DNA from: Cryomorpha sp963741985
GTDB lineage: Bacteria > Bacteroidota > Bacteroidia > Flavobacteriales_D > Cryomorphaceae
DNA length: 64,000 nucleotides
Direction: 5' to 3'
Assembly: GCA_963741985.1 (NCBI GenBank)
Contig: CAVUKD010000002.1
Location: forward strand, 124,001-188,000
The position numbers were made by a program, and so were the translations under genes. This document shows positions 1 through 8,917 of the stretch, piece by piece. Position 1 is the first letter of the stretch. Every line of letters starts with the position of its first letter. The notes under the pieces were generated by a model. It worked only from the letters and a program-made list of their open reading frames with translations. It was not told the DNA's origin and searched no databases.

Positions 1-833
1 ATGAATCCGCGTTCCCTCAATGCGTCGTTGAGCCGCTTAAATCCTTTTTCGGAAACGATCACTTCAGGTGAAATGGAGAAAACATTGGAGAACATTTTAT
101 ACATCTCATCCCGCGTGATTTCAATAATATTATCCTGACCGAAATATTCTCTTAGAAATTCTACATCAGCGGCATTCTTAAAACCGCCCGGATAGAGTAT
201 TGCCTGATCTTTTCCAATAGGTTGAAAACAGCAATCGAGGTGGAGCGCATTCTGGCGTGGGTTTTCGTCCGACTTCACCAATTCAAAAGCATGTACTTCA
301 AATTCAGGAAAAGAACTTTTTAAAAACTCAACACCCGCCTTATTGGTGCGGCTTACTCGAAAATTCATAAAATCCTCAGGTTCGGAATAGCCAATAAATA
401 GTTTTTCATTCCAAGGCATAATATCTCCCCCTTCTGCTCTCACATCGTCGGGCATTTCTATAATGCGCGACGGATCAATCTTTCGAAGAATGTACTGAAT
501 CGCATCTATTTCATCTTTCCTGTCCTCCAACACATTGGCAACCACTATTTTATCGCGAATTACGAAGGCAATATCCCGACTAAAAATCTGATTGATATCA
601 TCCAGAATGCGCGGACGAAGTACCTCAACGCCGTGTTTTCGCAAGGTTTTTTCAAAAGCATCCATTTCGCAAATGGTATCTTCTTCAATAGAATATGCGC
701 CGAGCTTGATAAATTCTTTCGACTTTGGATCATAGGCATCTTCGACCGAGGGTACAGGGCCGGGAGACTCAGCCACGCCGAGAATGACGGTTTTTAGGGT
801 ATTCGTTTCGTTTGGTACAAAAATATTGAGCAT
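1..833 (-). CDS. Amidinotransferase / arginine deiminase superfamily protein (3' end outside window)
   Basis: Translation from the ATG at 833 gives 277 residues starting MLNIFVPNETNTLKTVILG and running off the left edge. Family hallmarks are visible: the opening strand ending in VILG, the segment RDIAFVIRDKIVVAN, EGGDIMPW (substrate-binding Glu-Gly-Gly-Asp) and the catalytic His in ALHLDCCF near residue 198. The catalytic Cys of this pentein-fold superfamily lies close to the C-terminus and is beyond the edge, so it cannot be checked. Members hydrolyse or transfer the guanidino group of arginine derivatives (DDAH, arginine deiminase, glycine amidinotransferase); which reaction applies here is not decided. 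A -7 box lies upstream at 856-863 on the same strand, and the gene diverges from the lipoprotein pair that follows. Confidence 0.85.
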   Translation of the reverse strand, partial: MLNIFVPNETNTLKTVILGVAESPGPVPSVEDAYDPKSKEFIKLGAYSIEEDTICEMDAFEKTLRKHGVEVLRPRILDDINQIFSRDIAFVIRDKIVVANVLEDRKDEIDAIQYILRKIDPSRIIEMPDDVRAEGGDIMPWNEKLFIGYSEPEDFMNFRVSRTNKAGVEFLKSSFPEFEVHAFELVKSDENPRQNALHLDCCFQPIGKDQAILYPGGFKNAADVEFLREYFGQDNIIEITRDEMYKMFSNVFSISPEVIVSEKGFKRLNDALRERGF

Positions 834-855
834 ATCAAAATCCGATTTTGGTGGA

Positions 856-863
856 CAAATTTA
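856..863 (-). promoter_or_regulatory. Bacteroidota -7 box (TAAATTTG) for the amidinotransferase gene
   Basis: Reverse-strand TAAATTTG matches TAnnTTTG and lies 22 bp before the ATG at 833. No clear TTG -33 element is seen at the usual distance. Confidence 0.5.
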
Positions 864-1012
864 GACAAGAAAGCCTGATAACGAAGCAGAAAATCACCTT
901 TATATGTTTATGGTTTTGAAACTTTTCGAACCTATTGCCGTATTTCTCGGAACATGTTTCCAAAAAATATTGGATTCGAAAGCGTTTCATACACTATCTA
1001 ATACAGCCCAAC

Positions 1013-1765
1013 GTGATCAATAAATCTCCTCAAACGCATATACCAACTGCTCTTATAACTAAGGCAATTTGGCTTACACCAATTGTCATCATGGCGCTTT
1101 TAGTCGTAGCCTGCAATAAGTTATCAACGAATGTTTTTAACTCGGGGGTAAAAGAAGGAATTATAGAATATCAGGTATCCTTTCCGGAATTGGATGCATC
1201 AAGCCTGACAGCGACATTGATGCCGGACAAAATGACTTATGCTTTTACAAAAAATGCATTCGCTTCTTATTTTGAGGCGGCCGGTGGAGTTTTTAAAAAC
1301 CGAATTATCGCCGATAAGGACAAAAAAACAGTGGAACAACAATTGAAGATTTTTCGCAAAAAAGTGAAAGTAGACATGGATGAAACCGATGTGCTTCAAA
1401 TGGTGGCTAAATACCCGAAGATGACAGTTGTGCATACCCAAGAGGTTGACACAATTGCAGGTTATCCATGCAAAAAAGCTATAATAGTATTCGAAGATGC
1501 TGAAATGGCGGATATCGAAGTGTACTATACCAATGCCATAGAAATGGAAAATCCAAATTGGTGCACGCAGTATTATGACATAAAAGGCGTACTCATGGCA
1601 TATGAAATTGAGCAGTTCGGTGTTCGGATGCGGCTTGTAGCCACTTCGGTAGAAGCCAGAAAAATTGAGCCTGAAATTCTAAAACCTACCGGTGATTTCA
1701 CCCCTATTTCAAGAGAATCAATGGACGTTGAAATCGCTCAATTGGTAGAAACTTTTGAATTATGA
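1013..1765 (+). CDS. Putative lipoprotein, DUF4412-like
   Basis: About 250 residues if started at the GTG at 1013. The frame is open from an ATG at 935, but that adds a basic stretch unlike a signal peptide. From 1013 the N-terminus has a Lys before a hydrophobic run ending in the lipobox-like LVVAC (Cys near residue 34), so export and lipidation are likely. The mature part resembles its downstream neighbour: a GIIEYQVSF start, an IAGYPCKKA segment in the middle and a long strand-rich tail. This pattern is common in small Bacteroidota envelope proteins of the DUF4412 type, whose function is unknown. The stop overlaps the next start by 4 bp (ATGA). The start codon is uncertain. Confidence 0.65.
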   Translation: MINKSPQTHIPTALITKAIWLTPIVIMALLVVACNKLSTNVFNSGVKEGIIEYQVSFPELDASSLTATLMPDKMTYAFTKNAFASYFEAAGGVFKNRIIADKDKKTVEQQLKIFRKKVKVDMDETDVLQMVAKYPKMTVVHTQEVDTIAGYPCKKAIIVFEDAEMADIEVYYTNAIEMENPNWCTQYYDIKGVLMAYEIEQFGVRMRLVATSVEARKIEPEILKPTGDFTPISRESMDVEIAQLVETFEL

Positions 1766-2412
1766 AAGTCAGAAAATATTCTCTTCTCTTCCTTTTCCTT
1801 TTAGGCATTATTGAATTGTGCAATGCGCAGTTTGAAGGCAGGATAGAATATGCTATGTCCTATCAAACCAGCGATGTAGAATTAAAAATGTATGAAGATG
1901 CTCTTCCGAAAAAGTGCACCTTATTAATACACAATGAGCATTTGAGGTTTGAGCAGGCTCTGGCAGGTGGTGGAAAACAGGCTTTTGTCGCTAACGCAAA
2001 TTTAGGAACCAGCATTCTACTGATGAATTTTTTAGGTCAGGAATTTCAGGTGAAAATGGATGAATCGGAATTACTGCAACTTAAAAAAACGAAAAAACTT
2101 CAAATGATTGAAAGTGAGAAAACCAAAATGATTGCCGGCTATTTGTGCAAAGAGGCCTTCGCCATTGACGGGGCAGATACATTACACATATTTTATTCAC
2201 CTGATATACAGACCCCCACAATTCTTCCCCAATTTGAAAGCTTGAAAGGATTACCCTTACAATATGAAGTAGTGAAAGGTAGCCTAAACATTTTGTATGT
2301 TTGTACAGAAGTCAAGACGGAATCTGTATCTCTGGAAAATTTTGAAGTCTCTGACAAAATAAAAGAGATTCCTTTTGCGGAATTTGCCCGATCCTTCGCT
2401 ATTTCGAAATAG
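1762..2412 (+). CDS. Secreted protein, DUF4412-like paralogue of the upstream gene
   Basis: 216 residues with a clear signal peptide (MKVRKYSLLFLFLLGIIELCNA, written here only by its ends: MKVRK to CNA/Q). The mature protein starts QFEGRIEYAMSY and carries IAGYLCKEAF, matching GIIEYQVSF and IAGYPCKKA of the preceding gene. The two are therefore tandem duplicates that have diverged, with this one lacking a lipobox Cys at the cleavage point. The ATG overlaps the upstream stop in an ATGA, so translation is probably coupled. Function is unknown; a periplasmic or outer-membrane-associated role is inferred only from export. Confidence 0.75.
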   Translation: MKVRKYSLLFLFLLGIIELCNAQFEGRIEYAMSYQTSDVELKMYEDALPKKCTLLIHNEHLRFEQALAGGGKQAFVANANLGTSILLMNFLGQEFQVKMDESELLQLKKTKKLQMIESEKTKMIAGYLCKEAFAIDGADTLHIFYSPDIQTPTILPQFESLKGLPLQYEVVKGSLNILYVCTEVKTESVSLENFEVSDKIKEIPFAEFARSFAISK

Positions 2413-2670
2413 ACAAACTTCAGAGATTTCTTTGATTAATTAAAGTCTGTGTCAATATACCATAATAAATAGGGTTGAGATTTCGATAGCTCATACGAGT
2501 GCGTGCTCGCAGAAATGATGACCCTATAAATGAATACCAAGCGCGTAACGATCTCAATACCAAAGGGTTTAATCAAGGAATCGGTTCATGTAAATAACTA
2601 TTATACAAGTCGGTGCATCGCCAATTGAAGATCAAGCCGAAAGAAGGGTATCGGACATGATGGAAAGACC

Positions 2671-3231
2671 CTAATTATACCACAAATTCACTTCCGTAGC
2701 ACCTTGTCCATAGCGGGAATAGTCGGCATCTACATATTCACAATTTGGCCTTTCCCTCAGCTCTGCTCGAATCTCAGACCGCAGCACTCCTTCTCCCACT
2801 CCATGAATAAAAATTACTTTCTGATATCTATTTTCAAAAGCAAAAGACAACATACTTCTGAAGTGATTCATTTGAATGGTCACAAGTTGAAAATTCGTCA
2901 GATGTGCAGTTTTGTCTAAAAGTTCATTTATATGTAAATCAACTTCTAAAATGGCCTTTGTCTTTGATCTCCCTTTTTTCGAGGAAAAATTAACTTCTGA
3001 ATTTTTCCTATTTTTGCCCGCGTCCATATCGCGTTTCTGATCGAGGCCAAAATCACAGGTATGGTGTAACTCATCTAAGTTAATCTTCGACTCAACGACC
3101 TCTTTATCTGACACTTCAATAACAAATCCATGTTCATCTTCAACCTCGAGTTGATTATCGTGCACAGCGATGACGATCCCCTCGTCTACGGAATTCAAAA
3201 ATTTTACTCGATCTCCTTTTTTGAAATTCAT
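2671..3231 (-). CDS. Smr-domain protein with N-terminal DUF2027-like part
   Basis: 186 residues. The N-terminal 45 residues (KGDRVKFLNSVDEGIV, then IEVSDKEVV) form a small barrel-like motif as in Bacteroidota DUF2027 proteins. The C-terminal Smr domain (about residues 95-186) has the paired motifs VDLHINELL (usually LDLHG) and IHGVGEGVLRSEI, matching HGxGxGxL. Smr domains bind or nick nucleic acids; in MutS2 they act in recombination control and ribosome rescue. The HINELL in place of HG suggests altered or no nuclease activity. The central region typical of longer relatives is short here. It is transcribed away from the next gene. Confidence 0.8.
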   Translation of the reverse strand: MNFKKGDRVKFLNSVDEGIVIAVHDNQLEVEDEHGFVIEVSDKEVVESKINLDELHHTCDFGLDQKRDMDAGKNRKNSEVNFSSKKGRSKTKAILEVDLHINELLDKTAHLTNFQLVTIQMNHFRSMLSFAFENRYQKVIFIHGVGEGVLRSEIRAELRERPNCEYVDADYSRYGQGATEVNLWYN

Positions 3232-3315
3232 ATTTAAACCATAATACTACCTGCAAGAATTGATTAATTTCACGCCCAAATTTAACAGCATTATTTCATA
3301 TCAACATTATCTATC

Positions 3316-4356
3316 ATGTTTTCACGGTCACGATTTCTCATCATTGCATTCGGTTTGATTATCTTAATCGGATTAGTAATCTATGCGCGCACTCCGAAAG
3401 GACAAATCGCTGCAATGGACAAACAGCTAACCATAGGATTTTATAATGTTGAAAATCTTTTTGACACTATTGATGATCCACTTAAAGACGATCAGGAATT
3501 TCTGCCCACAGCAGAAAGAAAATGGACAAAAGAAAGGTATGACGATAAGATTATAAAATTAGGATCTGTCATTTCTCAGATAAATGGTGACATGCCTGTA
3601 ATAATGGGATTGAGCGAGATTGAAAATCAACAAGTTTTGCAAGATCTGGCACACACCCCATCTATGAAACCCGGTGAATATGAAATAATCCATTACGAAA
3701 GCCCGGATGAAAGAGGAATTGATGTGGCGATGCTTTATCGAAAATCAAAATTCAATCCTGAATTTTCGAAACCTATACACGTGGAACTTCCAGATTCTAC
3801 GAGGCCTACTCGAGACATTCTGTACGTTAAAGGCAAGATTAAAGATGGCCCGGAGCTGCATATATTTGTAAACCATTGGCCCTCAAGGTGGGGTGGAATG
3901 GAGCAATCTGAGCCAAAGAGACTGGCGGCAGCAGCTACACTTAGGCATGCCATAGATAGTATTCAGGGAACGGATAATAGCGCTTATATCCTTTGTATGG
4001 GCGATTTTAACGATTATCCGTCGAATAATTCCATCGTTGAGGTTTTGGATGCCGACTCGTTAAATTCACATTCCACGATGGTTGATTTGATGTCTGGATT
4101 GAAGAAAACCAAACGTGGATCATACAATTATCGTGGTGATTGGGACTTTCTCGACCAATTTATGGTAAGCCGATCCTTAATTGACAAGAAAGCTCCCGAT
4201 GTACAATCGGATAATACTGGCCCTTATTTCAGACCTGAAATGGTTCATAAAAATGAGAAATATGGCGATATTAAAACTAATCGCACATATGGAGGGATAG
4301 AATACTACGGCGGATTTAGCGATCACCTGCCGGTATATACCGTATTGGCGTATTAA
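3316..4356 (+). CDS. Endonuclease/exonuclease/phosphatase family protein
   Basis: 346 residues with an N-terminal membrane anchor (residues 8-24) and the full EEP fold motif series: GFYNVENLFDT, SEIEN (metal-binding Glu), NHWPSRWGG, GDFNDYPS (Asp/Asn catalytic pair), DFLDQFMVS and the closing GFSDHLPV with the catalytic Asp-His. These metal-dependent phosphoesterases act on DNA, RNA or phospholipid headgroups; the anchored extracytoplasmic form in Bacteroidota has no fixed substrate. The gene ends 11 bp from the convergent DUF2279 gene. Confidence 0.85.
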   Translation: MFSRSRFLIIAFGLIILIGLVIYARTPKGQIAAMDKQLTIGFYNVENLFDTIDDPLKDDQEFLPTAERKWTKERYDDKIIKLGSVISQINGDMPVIMGLSEIENQQVLQDLAHTPSMKPGEYEIIHYESPDERGIDVAMLYRKSKFNPEFSKPIHVELPDSTRPTRDILYVKGKIKDGPELHIFVNHWPSRWGGMEQSEPKRLAAAATLRHAIDSIQGTDNSAYILCMGDFNDYPSNNSIVEVLDADSLNSHSTMVDLMSGLKKTKRGSYNYRGDWDFLDQFMVSRSLIDKKAPDVQSDNTGPYFRPEMVHKNEKYGDIKTNRTYGGIEYYGGFSDHLPVYTVLAY

Positions 4357-4367
4357 CTCGGGCTGTT

Positions 4368-5291
4368 TTAGAAATAAAACCAGTGCCACCTGAGATCACC
4401 TTGCGCTATTTCTAATGTGGGTGCGGGTACTTTTATAAATCCCACCACCGAGAATATCGTTTTTAAAAAATGAGATCTCGTCTGAATTCGGCCGAGATCC
4501 ACATCTAAGCTAAGGTAAAATTGGCGTGACCTGTTAAATTCAGGTAAGGTTTTGGAGTTTTCATTTTCCGAAGGGTTGGAATCCCCTCCGAGCATTCCGT
4601 CAGCACCGTAGCCCATCGCCACATTGAGCCAAGGCAAAAATTTTGTCTTGGAACGGGAAAAACTCGATGGGTTGACTGACAACCAAATCGTTTGGCCATT
4701 GTAATCCTTAAGTGCGCTTTCAAGACCTCCGCTGCCAAGCAGATCCGGTCTGTATTGCGCAAATTCCGATTTGGAATACGAAAATTTAAGTGCCATTCTT
4801 TGTTCATTCCACCCGGCCTGTTGGGCAATAAACAAAGCCGTACCGCCAAAATTTGCAAGCATATCGCCGGCGCTAAACCCCCACTCCGCTGAATATCCGT
4901 CCATTATTTCGACACTCGTCATAAATAAAAGACCGAACCCGCCCCCGATCCATGTGGACTTTTTAACATCCAAACCGGACCATCGCAATGTTTCATAACC
5001 ATGGAGACCGAGCTGGTAGGTGGTAAGTGAATGACCCAATTTATCCATTTGCAACCAAGAGGAATTGTCATTAAAAAAATGAAAACCGCTTTGGGGATAA
5101 TCGTTGTACCACAATTGGCTGAGTCCAACTACCGAAGCTGCATACCCCAAACTCGCAGCAGCAGCGACGGTCATTACTCTCGGTTTATTCAGAGTATCAG
5201 AGGGCACAAAAATTTGGGCGTTCAACTGCGTTGCCATCCAAAGGAACAAACAGAAAAAATAAATTAATTTGAAGGGCAATTTCACGCTCAT
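4368..5291 (-). CDS. DUF2279 family secreted/periplasmic protein
   Basis: 307 residues with a signal peptide ending near residue 25 (NAQ). The conserved DUF2279 core is visible: WYNDYPQSGFHFFNDN, then MDKLGHSLTTYQLG, a Gly-rich helix GGGFGLLFMTSVEIMDG, WGFSAGDMLANFGG and YSKSEFAQYRPDLLGSG. Such proteins are predicted membrane-associated periplasmic proteins of the YfiM type; the role is unknown. The short C-terminus resembles an outer-membrane strand pattern ending in aromatic residues (WHWFYF). It is convergent with the EEP gene. Confidence 0.75.
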   Translation of the reverse strand: MSVKLPFKLIYFFCLFLWMATQLNAQIFVPSDTLNKPRVMTVAAAASLGYAASVVGLSQLWYNDYPQSGFHFFNDNSSWLQMDKLGHSLTTYQLGLHGYETLRWSGLDVKKSTWIGGGFGLLFMTSVEIMDGYSAEWGFSAGDMLANFGGTALFIAQQAGWNEQRMALKFSYSKSEFAQYRPDLLGSGGLESALKDYNGQTIWLSVNPSSFSRSKTKFLPWLNVAMGYGADGMLGGDSNPSENENSKTLPEFNRSRQFYLSLDVDLGRIQTRSHFLKTIFSVVGFIKVPAPTLEIAQGDLRWHWFYF

Positions 5292-5544
5292 TTATAGCAC
5301 TTTTTACAAACTAATAATTCTGCGCTTTCATTCATATTCCCTGCGTGTACATCAGATATCGAAGAATTTCAAAATTAAGCATTCCATTTGGCCGGAAGTT
5401 ACAAACTCTATCGCAAAGCAACGTATTTCTTGAAACCCTTTCAATTTTCTCCAATTAATAAATACCAATCTCGATATGACAAACATCAACAGTCGAATGT
5501 TGAAATACTCAGCCGAATTTTGCGTTAAACCTTGATTACAGTTG

Positions 5545-5552
5545 TAAATTTG
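5545..5552 (+). promoter_or_regulatory. Promoter for ftsK: -7 box TAAATTTG with TTTG at 5519-5522
   Basis: TAAATTTG fits TAnnTTTG; a TTTG lies 22 bp upstream as a possible -33 element. The ftsK ATG follows 34 bp later. The rest of 5292-5586 is AT-rich with nothing recognised. Confidence 0.5.
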
Positions 5553-5586
5553 AAGATTAACCCATTATACGGACACCAAGAAATCA

Positions 5587-8121
5587 ATGGCCAGGAAAAA
5601 CCGTCTAAAAGCGACAAAATCAAAACCATCTACCGGAAAGAAAACCTCTTCTGCTGCAAAGAAAACATCTTCCGGCGGGTTTAAAAAATTCCTTAGCGAC
5701 TCGCGTACGCATCGCGTAGGAGGATTATTTATTTTTTTCTGTTGCATTTATTGCCTGATAGCCTTTACCAGTTTTCTTTTTACCTGGAAGGCTGATCAAT
5801 CCATGCTCTCGGATAGCTGGTGGTCAGTGCTCAGCGACGGAAATTATGATGCCGAAAACTGGCTCGGTCCATTTGGCGCCATGGTAGGACATGTATTTAT
5901 TCACCAATGGTTTGGAGTAATGAGTTTCTTATTTATTCTCATATTCTTTATCATCGGATTTCGGGTGTTATTCAAGAAAAATATTTTGCCTATGGGCAAG
6001 ACAATTTTATCATCAATACTGGCATTGGTGATTTTTTCACCGCTGTTTGCATTTCTTTTCAGAGCAGAAAATACGCAGATAATTGGGGGTGCTTTCGGTT
6101 ATGATCTTAATCATACCCTTATTGGAATTGTGGGGCAAATCGGGACGGGAATTCTACTCTTTTTTGCAGCAGTAGCATTTATTGTCATAGTGTTCAACCC
6201 TTCTTTTTCATGGCTTGGCAAATTGGCTCAAAAAGTAGGTCTGCTAATGGAAAGCCTTTTTGCGACAGCAAAAAAACAAGCTGTGGAAGCGCGGAACAAA
6301 ATGGCGGTTGGAGATGACAAAGATGAATTTCAGGATACGATAGGCGAGATGGATGATTTCCAAACTTCTGCAGCAGATCTGGCTATGGCAGATGATGATG
6401 ATGAATCGGATGCTGAATATGTTGAAGAATATGAAGATAATAAAATTTCGAACGACGGTCCTGAGTTGGAGTTCGGCTCAAATGTTTCAAATGAAGAAGT
6501 TTCCGATGAAAAAAATGACGGCGAATTTTCGGTTGAAATGCCGAAATTGGAAAAGGAACTTACCGAAGAAGAACTGAACGCTAAAGTAAATGATTTTGGT
6601 GAATACGATCCTAAGCTTGATTTGGCTCAATATCAGATGCCTAAGATTGAATTGCTTCAGGATTATGGCGGAGGAAAAGTAACCGTAAGTAAGGAAGAAC
6701 TTGAAGAAAATAAAAATAAAATCGTAACGACGCTCTCGCATTATAAGATCGGGATTGATAAGATTAAAGCGACTATCGGGCCAACTGTTACGCTATACGA
6801 AATTGTACCTGAGCCGGGAGTTAGAATTAGTAAAATAAAAAATCTGGAAGATGATATCGCCTTGAGCCTTGCGGCTTTGGGTATTCGTATCATTGCTCCT
6901 ATTCCCGGAAGGGGAACGATAGGAATAGAAGTACCGAACAGCAATCCGGACATTGTGTCGATGAGGTCGCTTATTGCTTCAGAAAAATTCCAGAATTCGA
7001 ATATGGAACTTCCTATTGCATTAGGAAAAACCATTTCGAATGAATCTTTCGTGACCGACTTGGCAAAAATGCCTCACTTGCTGATGGCGGGTGCTACCGG
7101 ACAGGGAAAGTCAGTAGGGCTAAATGCGATTTTAGTTTCGCTCCTCTATAAACGACATCCTTCACAGATTAAATTTGTTCTTGTAGATCCTAAAAAAGTG
7201 GAGCTTACCCTTTTCAATAAGATAGAGCGCCATTATCTGGCAAAACTCCCCGGTGAAGAGGAAGCCATCATTACAGATACAAAGAAAGTTGTAAAAACCC
7301 TGAAGTCGCTCTGTATTGAAATGGATAACCGCTACGAATTGCTCAAAAATGCGGAGGTTCGTAATATTAAAGAGTACAACACCAAATTCATTAAACGTAG
7401 GTTAAATCCTGAAAAAGGACATAAATACCTACCATACATTGTATTGGTAGTTGATGAGTTCGCCGATTTGATTATGACTGCCGGCAAAGAAGTGGAAACT
7501 CCAATAGCCCGACTGGCACAGCTTGCCCGAGCCATTGGTATTCACCTGATCATTGCCACCCAGCGCCCTTCGGTAAATATTATAACCGGCGTAATTAAAG
7601 CTAACTTTCCCGCAAGGATTGCCTTTAGAGTATCATCAAAAATTGATTCAAGGACTATTCTCGATGCCAGCGGAGCCGATCAACTTATAGGTCGCGGAGA
7701 TATGCTACTTTCTACAGGAAATGATATTATTCGTCTTCAGTGTGGATTTGTTGACACACCTGAGGTCGGCGATATTACGGAGTTCATCGGAAATCAGAGG
7801 GCCTATCCATCTGCTTTTGAATTACCAGAAGTCGCAGACGAAGATGGTGGCAGCGGTGCAGGTGAAATAGATCTTGGCGATCGTGATGCCATGTTTGAAG
7901 AAGCGGCACGCGTAATTGTCCTCAACCAACAAGGAAGCACGTCTCTCATTCAGCGCAAGCTGAAATTGGGATACAACCGTGCTGGAAGAATTGTTGATCA
8001 ACTGGAGGCTGCAGGAATTGTCGGACCCTTTGAAGGAAGTAAAGCGAGACAGGTATTAATTCCTGACGAATATTCTTTGGAACAATTATTGAGGGCAGAA
8101 ACCGAAAACATAGAAAACTAA
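5587..8121 (+). CDS. ftsK: DNA translocase FtsK
   Basis: 844 residues, a usual length for Bacteroidota FtsK. A Lys/Ser-rich N-terminus is followed by four membrane helices (about 48-205), an acidic linker (about 245-330), and the RecA-like motor. Walker A is GATGQGKSVGLN near residue 502 and Walker B is VLVVDEFADL near 619; TQRPSVNIITGVIKANFP follows. The C-terminal winged-helix gamma domain (about 770-840, QQGSTSLIQRKLKLGYNRA) reads KOPS-like sites. The protein anchors at the septum and pumps chromosome DNA during division, delivering the dif region to XerCD. lolA follows 4 bp after the stop, suggesting one transcript. Confidence 0.97.
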   Translation: MARKNRLKATKSKPSTGKKTSSAAKKTSSGGFKKFLSDSRTHRVGGLFIFFCCIYCLIAFTSFLFTWKADQSMLSDSWWSVLSDGNYDAENWLGPFGAMVGHVFIHQWFGVMSFLFILIFFIIGFRVLFKKNILPMGKTILSSILALVIFSPLFAFLFRAENTQIIGGAFGYDLNHTLIGIVGQIGTGILLFFAAVAFIVIVFNPSFSWLGKLAQKVGLLMESLFATAKKQAVEARNKMAVGDDKDEFQDTIGEMDDFQTSAADLAMADDDDESDAEYVEEYEDNKISNDGPELEFGSNVSNEEVSDEKNDGEFSVEMPKLEKELTEEELNAKVNDFGEYDPKLDLAQYQMPKIELLQDYGGGKVTVSKEELEENKNKIVTTLSHYKIGIDKIKATIGPTVTLYEIVPEPGVRISKIKNLEDDIALSLAALGIRIIAPIPGRGTIGIEVPNSNPDIVSMRSLIASEKFQNSNMELPIALGKTISNESFVTDLAKMPHLLMAGATGQGKSVGLNAILVSLLYKRHPSQIKFVLVDPKKVELTLFNKIERHYLAKLPGEEEAIITDTKKVVKTLKSLCIEMDNRYELLKNAEVRNIKEYNTKFIKRRLNPEKGHKYLPYIVLVVDEFADLIMTAGKEVETPIARLAQLARAIGIHLIIATQRPSVNIITGVIKANFPARIAFRVSSKIDSRTILDASGADQLIGRGDMLLSTGNDIIRLQCGFVDTPEVGDITEFIGNQRAYPSAFELPEVADEDGGSGAGEIDLGDRDAMFEEAARVIVLNQQGSTSLIQRKLKLGYNRAGRIVDQLEAAGIVGPFEGSKARQVLIPDEYSLEQLLRAETENIEN

Positions 8122-8125
8122 AAGC

Positions 8126-8773
8126 ATGAAGTACCTGCAATCCCTCTTAATCATTACGCTGATCGGCCTTGTGAATGTCAGCCATGCACAAGATCCAAAG
8201 GCAAAAGCCATTCTTGACGAGTTGAGCAATAAAACCCGCCAATACCAATCGATCACTAGCGATTTTACCTTCACCCTTGACGACAACGCAAGCGATGTGC
8301 ACCAAACGCAAAAAGGTACACTGAAAATGAAAGGAGATAAATACTACATCAAACTGGGAAACAATCAGATATACTCTGATGGAGAAACCCGCTGGACTTA
8401 TTCGGAAGAAATGAACGAGGTATACATCGACTTTGCCGACGGCGGGGAAGATGCTTTGAATCCTTCAAAAATATATACCGTTTGGGAGTCGGGTTTCAAA
8501 CACTTTTTCGATGGCGAAGTAACCGAAGGAGGGGTAACCTATCAGGTAATTAAACTTGTACCAAATAAGCCCGATGAAAAGACTTTTCACACGGTAAAGG
8601 TATTTGTAAACAAAGCTAAGGAAGAGGTCGGTAAAATTCAGATTTTTGGGAAACAGGGAGACAATTATACCTATTCTGTGAATTCTTTTAAGACAGATAT
8701 CCCCTATAATTCCGACACGTTCGTGTTTAATAAAACAGATCATCCCGGCGTAGAATCCGTGGACAATCGATAG
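8126..8773 (+). CDS. lolA: Outer-membrane lipoprotein carrier protein LolA-like
   Basis: 215 residues with a signal peptide (cleaved after SHA). The mature part has the LolA pattern: a helix LDELSNKTRQYQSITSDF, then antiparallel strands GTLKMKGDKYYIKLGNNQIY, SDGETRWTYSEEMNEVYI, and a C-terminal strand set. In Gram-negative cells LolA ferries lipoproteins across the periplasm. The gene sits 4 bp after ftsK, an arrangement typical of Bacteroidota. No terminator is obvious, but an imperfect inverted repeat (CGGAC near 8798, GTCCG near 8858) lies between this gene and the next. Confidence 0.9.
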   Translation: MKYLQSLLIITLIGLVNVSHAQDPKAKAILDELSNKTRQYQSITSDFTFTLDDNASDVHQTQKGTLKMKGDKYYIKLGNNQIYSDGETRWTYSEEMNEVYIDFADGGEDALNPSKIYTVWESGFKHFFDGEVTEGGVTYQVIKLVPNKPDEKTFHTVKVFVNKAKEEVGKIQIFGKQGDNYTYSVNSFKTDIPYNSDTFVFNKTDHPGVESVDNR

Positions 8774-8882
8774 GCTTATGTAAGTTGGCTTCCATGCGGA
8801 CAATACTTTTAATTCGTTAATTGGATTAACTTAAGATTCATTGGATCGATAAAAAGTGTCCGTTGTACCCCGATCGAAATTG

Positions 8883-8890
8883 TATCTTTG
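8883..8890 (+). promoter_or_regulatory. Promoter for the PQQ sugar dehydrogenase gene: TTG (8863) and TATCTTTG
   Basis: TATCTTTG fits TAnnTTTG, and TTG at 8863-8865 lies 17 bp upstream, a fair match to the Bacteroidota promoter. It overlaps an in-frame ATG at 8888, so translation must begin further on, at 8918 or 8924. Confidence 0.65.
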
Positions 8891-8917
8891 ACTGCCAATT
8901 TACACGAACTTTTCTAT

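Noticed and set aside
2413..2670. Possible transposase C-terminus (YVNNYYTSR-like words)
   Set aside because: Only a handful of residues fit, with stops around them; too weak to call.
8888..8917. Upstream ATG for the PQQ dehydrogenase gene
   Set aside because: It overlaps the -7 box TATCTTTG; the signal peptide begins at the later ATGs.
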